A stretch of 64,000 nt of DNA from Rhynchonema sp. JSB1_4 (taxonomy: Eukaryota; Nematoda; Chromadorea; Monhysterida; Xyalidae): the NCBI GenBank assembly GCA_030248065.1, contig JASAMV010001590.1, positions 1 through 64,000 on the forward strand, read 5' to 3'. This document shows positions 48,201 through 60,200 of this stretch, one piece after another. The first letter of the stretch is position 1; every line of letters starts with the position of its first letter. Under the pieces are notes generated by a model. That model did no database searches and had not been told where the DNA came from. It worked only from the letters and a program-made list of their open reading frames with translations. A program made the position numbers and the translations under genes.

Positions 48201-51200
48201 GTAATAATGTTCGTTCTTCACACGCACACACCAGGAATAAGCTGTAGTGAAAGGAACAGCATCTAAATAACGTTCAGACATTCATCATTCGCCTTGATGA
48301 CAAACTGGTTTGGAACTCCAGTTCTAGTTCCGGTTCTGTATTGAAGTCCAAGTTCCCTCGAATATCACAGAATATCTGAAACTGGCTGGTGAATATGACA
48401 AGGCAACCATCCGAACTTATTTGCTCTGTCTCACACACTGCTGAAGTACCACAACACCTTATTTAACCTTGGTTGTCATTACCAATGGTCTGCTGATGAG
48501 TTGAGTCTTCTCTTCCTTGGTTATTTTTATTCTTCCTACCTTGCACCAAATAAAGTGTAGTCAGGTTTGATCCAATTATTGGCTCATGCGTAAATGTTAG
48601 TATTACATTTTCTGCCCAATGTACATATACTGTAAGTTCAAACGTACAGTTTTCTTAAGCTGATGCCTAAAATTGAAATTTGTTAAAATTATAGGCCGAA
48701 AATTGCTCGCGCGCGACCCAAACGGCAGGATTTTAGTTTTGCAAGAGAAAACCTTTTGCACACAGCGACGTAAAGACGAACAGCGGCCTTGGTTTGAGTT
48801 GTGCAAACAAAAATGTTTCTGAGTTTGTTTCATACTTGTGACGTTCATTAGCGCTTTGACCACATGCTCAATTGTGATGGTGAGAGACATTTGTCTGAAC
48901 TTTCCATGCCTTTTCATGCCAGATTTCCGAATTTTACCATGTTCTTGCTCTTTGCTTCTAACTCCCAGACACTGACCCTCCCTTTTCACCCATTTTACTA
49001 TTTAGTCCCAAATGTTGAGCATCACAAATTGAAATGGTTTACGTTTGTAACAACAAACCGCAATAAGAGACTCGCAACCAAAACCACCAAATAAAAGCGT
49101 TTTTATATTTTCATTATGGTTTCGGGTGGTGCATCGGATTAGAACTGTACACGTGTTTTTGCAGGTTTGCAGCACGTTTTAGACACAGTTCATTGGGTAC
49201 AGTCTAGTGCAACATATTTCTTTTAATTGCAGGAATCCAATAATTACTCCCAAGACAAAGAGATCACGCTAATCCTTTTACGGTAACCGCATGACTTGCG
49301 TTTGCACCGCGCTGGTTGATTTTGTACAAAAATTGTTCTTTTTGCTTCCTTGAAGTTCTGATACTAAAAACTTATCTGCCGACTCCATAAAATTGTACCT
49401 ACATGAAATTTCGAATAAGTTTGCATGTCTTTAATCTTGCGGGTAGGTGGATCTCAGAAATAAAATAATAAAAATAACATGTTTTGGCCTTGTCTGAAGA
49501 TTTGGAGCGCACAACACACTTTTTCGCATAAAATGACAGCATGCTGTTATCTTTTTAGATCAACACCAAACTGTGATGGGTGATTAGTTTGTTTCGTATT
49601 TGAAAACTGGGGCTCGCTTTGGCTTAGAGTTGTAAATCATGTTGGTTAATTGGCCATTTTGTCGCGTTTCGAGCATAATTTCTCTGTTAGTTTTGGCATA
49701 CTTTTTTCGTTAATTTTTATTTGAGCCCTTTTTGTTAGAAATCTATGGGCTGACCGAAAAGCAATAAAGAGTTCAAGGAAAGAGTATTAAAGCAGAAACC
49801 CCGGCAGTTTTATTGGTCCGCATTCATTTATTTCTCATGATATATATTTTTATTTTCTCTTTCAAAACATACCGCATTGTTATGAATTTACAGTGACCTT
49901 GATGTCTGGAGATGCCATGAAATTTTCTCTCTGCAGCATTTTTCTCAAATCAGATGGAATTGAAAAAGAAAGAACGTCCAGATAATAGCGTAATCTTGTT
50001 ACACCAGGCTGGGAGTAAGAATTAGACAGCCACGCCTTCAAACAAACAAACAATTGGTTTCGTGACAATTTTCTTTCGCTCATCTCATCAGTTACTTCCG
50101 CTGCGTTTTTCTTTCTTGCTTGGTTTTGCTCGGCCTGGTTTCCGAAAAGTCTTCTAAGTTTCTATCCACGGCTCTAATTTTTCTGGACCATCATCGCCCT
50201 TCTGCTGGAGCTGGATGATGCTTTATATCATATATGCCTTCATAAACTTTCCGAAACTCGGCCATGAGTTCATTATTGCCGAAAGATTGCGTTCCCAAAC
50301 TGAACTATGCGCCACCCGGATAATGCTTGTCTGACTAACCGGCTCATCTCATAAATTTTCCTCAATTACCCAACAGCAAAAAAAGTGGTTGCCTGGCCCG
50401 GATTTCAGAACGTTTTCTTGAAATATGTAGCAATTGTTGCAGCGCTGTGTCATAGTTTCGTAAATACGGCTCGAAAGAATTGACTCCGAACAACAGAACA
50501 CAAATCCCATTTTATTCGATGAGCTGATCATGTAATACATCATTGTTAAAGAAGAGCACCGACCGATCCTCCATAAAAAGTGTAGTTTTTGGGTACACTC
50601 AATGCGAAAACTCATTTGTTGCATACGGTGCACCTCAAAACCTACACATTTTTCAGTGTTCATAAATTGCAAGATAAAAAAGTGCATTGTCCCAGAGGGG
50701 ATTCACAGCAAGGTTAGATTGGTCTGCAGTCCTGTCCCGCCCGTGTTTAGATGTTTGTTTCTTTGCCAAAGGCAGGAAATCAGCGCTTGAATGAAAAATT
50801 TTCACCAAAAAGTTAATTTTCTGTTCTTGTTCTGCGGTTTTCACTTCGGCTGCTGTGCAACTATTACGTGGAAATTCTGTAATGGCGATTATAATCAATA
50901 ATATGGTAAAAACTAAACATAAAAACAGCGGTTATTTATTTCCGAAAGGTGGTTTAGTTCATTTTTATATCTTGCAAAAGTTCACAGCCAAGACTTTTTC
51001 CGGTTTTTATATTCTTCGCAATCCTGGATATATCGATCAGGCGATCAGTCACGCTGCGTGATGATAGCTCTCTCACTGGCAAGAGAAATAAGTGTTTTTA
51101 CGCACTTATCGCTACAATATTTGATTCACAGATGTCATTTCTTGGATCTCAGGCAAAACGCGCGCTTCAGCAAATTTACTAGCAGCAGTTCGCATAGACG

Positions 51201-54200
51201 TCTAATCAATGAGGAAGCTGGGAATATAAGTTAAATTTTTAGAGTCGCAAGCTTGACCCTTTGCTCTCGTTCTCAGATCTTTTTTAAGGCACGCCGCTTT
51301 TTATCTGCTAAATTCTTTTGAGGACACATTTAAGCAGGAAACAATGTCATAAATTAGTATTCAAACTTCTGGGTCAACGTTTTCTGTTTACCCAGTTTCC
51401 TTTCAAAAGTGTCAAAATAAATGTCCTTTTCCTTTCTCATCTCGCTGTGTGGTTTATATGCGTTCGCACTTTTGCTGGGTGTTGTTTTTTAAATCGTGCC
51501 AGCCCACACCTTTCCTGGGAAGATGGTGCTATAATAATTCCTCTGTCTGATTTTGTTGGACCATAATTTTTATGCTCACACAGCTCCCACGTAATCAAGT
51601 CGGAGTTAAAAAAAACTGCACAATTTCCTTTGATTGCACCCAGCAGACCCTCAATCAAACATGCTGTAGATGGGAGTGGTTCTGGTTAGTTTTTCGCGGC
51701 CATTTCTAGATTCTACTCATTTTATCGCGTTCTCTTCTCTGTTCAGTTTCCCAATGCAAGTAAATCAGAACACCTACCAATTCACGCAGCTGAATCAAAA
51801 TCGACACAACCCCGATCCTCAGTGAATTCCAAGGATCACTCATTGATTGTGTGATAATTTTCACACATTCTTCCCACACATATCAATAATGATGATGTAC
51901 GGTGGATTAGCGCATTCGAATTCGTACACCGGCAGCACGCAGCCGTATTGGCGAATGAGCACCTATTCACTCAATGTAATACCAGAAGAACGGTCCTCGT
52001 TCGGTACACATCGCTGCGAGCACAGATTTGAGGAAGAGGGTTGGTTTATACATTGCTGGTCGGTTGACAATATCAATAAGTGTGCTGCTCTATTTCAATC
52101 GAAACATCGAATGGTTCCAAGAATGAACAGAAGTTAGTCTGGACAAGTAGGGTCTTCCGTAGGAACCATGGGACTGTGACAAGTTGACATGATTTTCACG
52201 TGTCATGAGCACGGCATTTGAGCCCACGGTGTCTGGGTATGCGATTAAATTGATGGCTTTTGTGTTTTAGAGGTCCGCTGCACAGCCGTTACTGAATGCC
52301 AACAGTTCTGAAGGCCTGTACATAGCCGTGTTGAAAAATTTTGGCTTGCACCTTTTCAATTTTTTGCTGTCACATTGGGTTTTCGTGCAGAAAGCGTCCC
52401 GGAGAAATCCCTCACATTGATCATCGGCATTGATGCTGTATGTTTGCATCTGTGCAAACAGACAAACAAAATATGCATAATATTACAAGTAGCAAGCGTC
52501 TGTCAATATGCGCCTTTAATCCCAAACTACAAGGCTTTGCGAGAGAGACCACTGCATTCAAAGTGTAATGTTGAATGAAGTTCCGTGTTGTACACACAGA
52601 GTATCCTGCTTTGACACTGTTCACCCCTCAGTCAATGTGTGGCGTTGTCATTGAAACGGTCTTAGCGATTTGGTCCCATTGGCATAGTTTTTCGGTACCG
52701 CATGACAAGGGATGCAAATCATTTTGGCCATACCCGAGAATACAAGCCCATCCCTTCACCTGTTAATCCCGAGCTGTAATGCAAACGATACAAGACAACA
52801 AACCCACACACACAGGCACGCGCGTCACGCTGGATTGAGAAAACAATCAGAAAAGAGAGTAAGCAGAAGATCCGCACAATATTATTGCACTCAGAGCGTC
52901 AGAGAGCCTTCTTTTGTGTTGTGTTTTCAAATTGCGAGGAAACAATATTTTTTTGCTAGGCCAGCATGAATATCAACAGTTTCATTATTTATTCCAGAAT
53001 CCGCCTACGATGGAAGCGACCCGTATTATGATGAGCACCCGGGGCCGCCGCTGGACATACTAGGACCGGCGGAGAGCTTGGACCGAAGAGGATTGTATTA
53101 CAATCGAAGACTGATCGCGCAAACGCAGGTTAATTACTGTCAAATACAGGTAATTGCTGCTAATTTTTTCGCAATTTTTCTTGAATATTCCCTTGCTATC
53201 TCAGGCACACGGCATGAACAATTCTCACGTTGGTGCGCCGTCGCTTGCTATTATTGACCAGCCCACCACGCCGCAGAAATTTGCGGTGCGTTCTTCACTT
53301 CTTTATCTTCATATTATTTATTATTGTGTGACGAGTTTTTAGATGAATTGCGCGAACTGTTCAAAGAATCATTTTTTTGTTGGAGACCAGCATACCTCTT
53401 GCTTCAAGTTTACTTTGTGCGAGTTTTGTATACCAGTAAGTCAGTATACAAAATGTTAAAATTACCTCGCTATCGACTACCATACTTTTGTGTCGAATAG
53501 TTTAAGCAAGAAAAATTTTCAATTTCAATTTTCAGAACTTTCTCTTGCGGCACAACCCACTGAAACGGACCAAATCGGTGTCAAAATTGGATCGAGACTC
53601 AAATGGTTCTGGTCGCAGTCGGATCAACGCGCTTGAGCTTGGGTCAGTCAATATTTTTGACATTTTGTACGCACATGATGTATCTTTTGCGAATTTGTTA
53701 AGTCTTAAAGAGCATGCTTTTCCTGGATGCCGAGCTTTCATGGCGCAAGTCAAACTTATTACACGAACGAAAAAATCAAAAAAATCGAGAAAAAGGACTC
53801 GCGTGTTTGTGTGTTTTCCACGTTGCCGAAAAGTGTGCCACAGCTGCTATCAGTATCCTATAAAACTTTTTATGTCGCCTCGCGGTGTCCGTGTTGTTTC
53901 CAGCTGTTCCTGATGTTCATATAAATCCTAGGTAATACAGGGATAGGCTGGGATTGGGCACGGTGTACAGTATATTGTTGAGCCCGGCTTCCTAGTCTTG
54001 TCTTTTTTTAATTCCTATCTCAGACCCAACCCAGTATTTGAAACATGCACTGCTATAACTATATTTTCGTCCCATTTTTATCTACCGGCAAGGCAAAGAC
54101 CCGTGTACCGATCATAAAACTGAGATTTGATTTTAGGGCCATTTCGCTTGTTTTTCGTTGTGTTTTTTCAGCGGTCACGTGAGTTAGTCCATGCACTTTT

Positions 54201-57200
54201 ATCAACGCGCCTTGTGGATTTTTAAGAGCGTGTTCAAAAAAGGAAATTACGATGAATAGAAAAAAGTTCCGTTGTGTTGTGCGTGTTGGAAAGTTCGTTG
54301 CTTTTTTATGCTACACCATGCTTTAGGTTGGCTCGTACACCTACAGGCTCCCCGGTACTGCACATTATTTTTTTTGCCGAACACAACATTTTCAAATCAG
54401 CAACCAATACGCATCTGCAATAACAGCTGTTACGCTTAGAAGCAAACACGCACCACAAAACTGAAAGGCGCGCATCTTTTTTGGCCTGACATAGCCACAT
54501 TTCTGCATTTAGCATTGTATTGTGTCTCTCCCTCTCGTAACAACCAAATAGAAGTAAGATGTTATGATGCGCTGCTCTTGCATTCAATTTTGAATATTTC
54601 ATTATTGTTGGTGTTGTATTACCTTTCGGACCCCGTATTTTCGAATTTATTGTGTGGTCAAAGCCGGAGCCTTTCCATGCCTCAAGCTCGACCACTGTAT
54701 GAAAATGCCACGTCTTTTTCATGTTTACTTTGGTTACACATGTGCATGTTGCGGTTAAGCCATGATGCCTATATTTGCTCAATTATACACAAATTTTTAC
54801 TATTTCATTGGTACGCTCTCTAACCTTATCTGTGCGTGTACACTTCTTGGGCGAAAATTTTTGAAGGCGCATGATCAGCCAACTTGGCTGTGCCTACAAA
54901 ATCCATAACAGATCAAATGATTAATGCACAAAACAGCAATCTTTTTCCAATTTATCTACGCCTTATCTAACACTGAAAATAAATACCTATACTTATACAT
55001 GTGGCTCGATGGTATTTGTAGCTTTTCTCATTTTATCCCCTTGTTGTTCTTGGTTCTTGAGGCACACATGGTAAAAGAGAGCGCATTTTACAAGTTTGAC
55101 CCAGGAACCGCTGATGTTAGAAAGCTCCCCAGGACCTTTGACCATCTGTATAAATACTGGGTAACACAGTCCTTTTTAGATACAGATACAATTCTGACAT
55201 GTAAAATGTTGTTGGCTTAAAATGTCTGTTTTGGAATTTCTGGCTGCTTTTATTTGTTGAACGATAAGCATAGTTTTGTAACCCAGTGCGATAAGGTCAG
55301 CTACGCATCCATAATTTTTGTTATTTTTTGTTGGCGTTGGTTTCGTGGTTGTGCCTGGGTTTGCTGTTCTCAAAGCTTGTGGCGTTCCGCAGCTGCAGCC
55401 TTTAGCTGAGTACAGAGACGATGGGCGGGCGATTGGACAAAACCGGTTTTAGCAAGACTGCTTTGAGCAAGAAAAAAAGCAGAGCCAAAAGAGCAGAGCT
55501 CTTATTTTGTTCCAATTGCTTAGGCTTAGGCTTACACTTGGGCTTACTTTACTGTTTGGGCTTAGGCGTGGGCGCGTATTCGTTTTTAGGCTCTGCTCTT
55601 TTTCCAGGCTCATTGTGGTTTTCCTCAAACCGGCTTTGCTCAATTGCCCGTGCGCCCGCCGCACAAGCAGGCCCAGCCACCGCAAACAAACGACAAAAAT
55701 TGCTGCTTCCGTTTTAACAACGCCATTAAATTTTTGAAAAAAAGAGCCGCACCGGATGGCGTTAACACTTGCTGACTTTTGCGTCAGTGTTTATTTCTCA
55801 ATTTTTCTAATTTTCTCGTTTCCTGTTCTTGTGTGTTGGTGGGTGTCAAATTATTTTATGTTTCGTTTCTTCAGGCCTTTGTAATGGGCACCTCTTGCAT
55901 CACTGCACCCTTAAAATTTTGTTTGAAAACCAGTAGGATGACTAAGGTCCCTAAGATACACGCGATCGTATTGTGAATTAGGAGGTGTTTATTACAAAGG
56001 GGTACACATCAAGTACGAGTAAACTTCAGTGTATAATACAACACAGAGATTTTACGATCCTTTCAATAATGTGTCCACTTTTTTATATTTCAAATGTCTC
56101 GAGATTTTTATTTCTCACACACTGAATCACTATGAAACCATGCGCGCAGTTATATGAATGACTGTGCGGCCCACATTGGCGTGCCCAGAATAGCAAAACA
56201 GTATTCTCAAGTTTGGAGACCAATTCACAAAAACACATGAGCAATAATAGTGCGCGCATGTGAAAGTAATCAATACTCCTGCATATTTGTTGGCCATCAA
56301 TGACTCATTTTAGTGAGCTGTTTCAGCTTTGTACGCACTTTTTGGCACGACAGAGGTTTACTTTTCTGAATTTTTGCACTTTTTATCTTCCCATGTCACA
56401 CAGTTTTCCTTGATGATTGCAATAAATAATGTTTTAATATTCACAACTGAAGCTCTGTAGTTTAACAGAGGTTTATTCCCCAAGTTTATGTTTTAAAAGC
56501 TCCGCATTATTCCCACTTGGTGGGATGGTTGAAATTATTTCTAATACATCACAAGCTGTAGGTGTACATGACCATCAGCGCATGACAACCAGTTTTACCT
56601 GCCGCCTGTACTTTCTAAACGATTTTCACACTAACAAGATTGTTATCTTCAAAACTTTTGCAAAGCACTTAAACAGTGCACTTGCGATTTCTTTTCCTTC
56701 ATCGCAAAACCTTTTAGATATGGCCACGGCATTATAAAATGTGTCTTATGAATATCTACAATTTTTGGTGGTTTTCATAGTTTTGCCTTCTCACCTAGCT
56801 GTACTAAGAGCTGTAATGTTTATATTTCTGAACCTTAAGGTATTCTATTTCTGTCACAAAACTCGAAGCGTGAAAATCACAGTGTTGTGTGCACTTTCCA
56901 GTCTGACTAAACGCTCAATTATTTGCGTTTTGGCTTTGTGTCAGCGTGTGTGAACTTTGTGTGGAGCATTAAATTTATTATTATTATTATTTCGTATGGC
57001 ACAACAATATTATTTGGCACTTTTCTATTCTGAAAACAAACGAGACAAAGGTGTGAGTTACAGGCGTCAATCCTTATTGTTCTTTTTGCACATATTTTTT
57101 ATTATTTCTCCCTCTGGTTTCATTTTTAGTGCGGTACAGCAATCGAAAATAAATTATGTTATTCGCAACATGAAATTCACTCTTTTTTACCACGTTTCAC

Positions 57201-60200
57201 TCTTCTTTTGTATGGGTTTAAAAAGCAAAATACACATTGGTCTACAATCACGGTGCCCAACATCCAAAATAATCCAATATCTATGATAAATTTCATCGTG
57301 CAACCAGCCCGTTATGATCAATCGATCAAACACGCACGCGTGACGAGCGTGTGTGGCAAAAGGTGTAATTTTTTTTGAAAATATTTCCCACAAACGGCCT
57401 TGCGCTCATAGTTACGGCGCGGGTCAGGGTGGGAAGCCCTGCACTCATTGCTGGTATTCTCTCAAAAGTTGTGTAGAATCCAGAAAATGTTCTCTTAATT
57501 ATGCTTTTGATGTCCTTTTCACGTTGCTAAATTAGAATTGCTTCAAAGACGGACGGTGTACCAAGTCAGCCACACAAAATGATGAGCAACGTCGATTATT
57601 CAAAATGTAACTCGATAGATGTCAGAATATCGCCCTCTATGTTCCATTGATAATCATTACAGCATATTTTGCGAGTGTTGTTTCCTTGTCACTTTGAATC
57701 TTTTAGCCCCCCGTTGAGTTCACGTGGTCTGGTTTCAGGAGTACCCTGTACTACTCGATTTCACCATTGAGCTTCAGCACAACACCGAACCTTGTACCCA
57801 TAAATCGTACAGGGTGTGCCGAAACTATTTGACTGACACGCACACGCTTGAGTCGTATCAATGTTGAACACGCTAAATGTGTGGCATTTGATTTCTGGTT
57901 GATTTGAAGTGACCCCCGGTGATTTTTGGGTACCAATAAGAGGTTGACGCATAATGTTTGCCAAAAAATTCGTCTAGATGCACAACATTTTAGAAATGCG
58001 CCCATTAAACCGCTTGCTGAGGCGTTAGGAAATTGTATGATTTCTTATCTGTTCACGCTATCGGTCCGATATTCCGAACCGCTCGCGCTGAACAGATAAC
58101 GTGTTTCGTTTTTGACAGCAAACTGCTTCGCAATTTCGGATCTCGCGTTGATTGCTGGTTACGGAACCAGAAAACATGCACATTATAAATGTAACTTGGT
58201 GTCATCTCAGATTACGAAACCATGTAATTCAATACATTTAAGGTGGAAATGTTTTATGTGACTGAAAAATCGCGCAATCGTTCCGAGCGCTCAGCTTGAT
58301 AACTCAGGGATCTTAATTTGTGGCGCAAGATTTCATTTCCTGTCCAAAGCTCATTGATAATGATAGAGCTCAGTTTTTGATTCCCGACCCGACACCGGGC
58401 AAAGCAACGGGCGGTCAGCCGCAGGCAACCTCAAAAAATACGTATGTACATACACTGCTTGCAACGTGCACCCCAGACTTAGATTTGGTGATATTTTTAT
58501 CTCAAAAAATTCCGTGCTATCTGGATCTAATCCAGCCTGTTTGTTTTGGTCATGAATACCATGACAGCTTCCTCGATTTTATCCGTTTTTTGCTTAGTAC
58601 AGACCAAATTTCAGGCTTTTTCCGTCCGTCTGCATAATTTTTTCAAAACTTTTTAAATTCACCCTCAATTCATCAGTTTCCCAGGCACACAAATGGACCT
58701 GCCAGAAAAACGATTTTTTTCACACCTATACGCTCAGGCTCAGCAGACGTCTCTTATTTCCGGGTCATTTACCCTGAGACTCTCACGGACAAAACTTCTT
58801 ATGATTTCAGTATGGGGTTCACAGACTACTTGACTTTTCGCCAGAGCACAAAAGTTTGTCCTCCCAAATCGTTTTGCTTTGGTTCACAGATTATTCTTGC
58901 TTGATGCACAATCAAAGGGTAAATTTTGCCAGTCAGCATGCGTTTTCATCTTCGTGTTTTTTTGCTGACAAACACTTTTATGATGATGTTGATGTTCACT
59001 ATTTTTTGTACTCGCTGTTCGATTTTTCGCGTTTTATCATAAAATATTCGTTCACTTTCAACTTTACCGACGCGACAGCATAGTTTACAAATCAGCCATT
59101 AGTCAGTCGAAACGTTTTACATCGAATTAGCGCTTTTATGGTTTTATTTCGGTTTTGCCTAACACTATTTTTTTACATGCAACTTTTTTACAACTTAGCG
59201 TGATGGGCCCCTGTAGGAACGTATCGGTGTTTCCAGTCATGGTCTATTTTTTCATGCCATTGATTTCCGTAAGAAAATGCCCCGTCTTAATTTAATTTGA
59301 TCATATTTTTGTCGATATTTTCCTTGGCCTGCGGATGCGCCACGGGGTGCCGGGGTATATCGGGATCGGGTACCAAAATTACGAAAAAAACCTCACGAGC
59401 AATTTCAATAGACACTAATTTGAGATGTGTAGGTACATGTAGGATAAGATCACGCAACTTTAAAATGCGTTATGATTTAGATTGTGGTTTTGACCTTTAA
59501 GATGTGAACAGAAGCGTAATATTCTAGTAAACCACACCCATAAAACTTCTTGTGCTTGCAGAACTGATCGGTACAAAACATTGTCTAAATTAAACGGTAT
59601 GGTCCCCATTTACTTTACACTCCCTCGCACATCACGCACGTGCCGAATTTTGAAGATTATTACGCACTATTCTGTTCTGATAAGTATCACGGAAAAGTAG
59701 GTTGTACATTTATTATGTTACTAGATTTTACAGCGTGGTGCCTTGTCATAAACATCATTTCCCTGACTGTAAACCTCAAGGAAACTGCATTACTAATACT
59801 TTAATTCAACAACTCATGCACCTGTTGTACAGTTACTCTCTCGTTCGAACTTGCGACACGCGAGAAAAGTATATCTTTTTGTAATACCAATTTTGTCATT
59901 ATTCGATAGTTTCCCATACTCGCGATAATGTCATTTCTGGGCCATCTGTTTCACTTTCACAGGCCATTTTGTCGAGTTTGTATTTTCATTCTGGAAAATC
60001 ATCTTAAGCCCGCACTGTTTTTTTTATGTTTTTTTGCGATGGCAGGTACATACGTGCATATATCACTGACATTATTTCTGTGAATAGTTGTTTTTGCAGG
60101 CTAACAAAACGCTGTAATGTTGTACGTTTTGTCTGTTTTTTTATTTCAAGTAAAGGCCCGTGGATATAGCAGCTGGCTTACGTTTTAGGAAAGTTCTTTT

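Noticed and set aside
57751..58005. Minus-strand frame beginning beside ACAGGGTGTGCCGAAA
   Set aside because: Possibly a decayed transposon edge sharing that motif with the 11.2-12.5 kb element, but no second end, target duplication or transposase motif could be shown.
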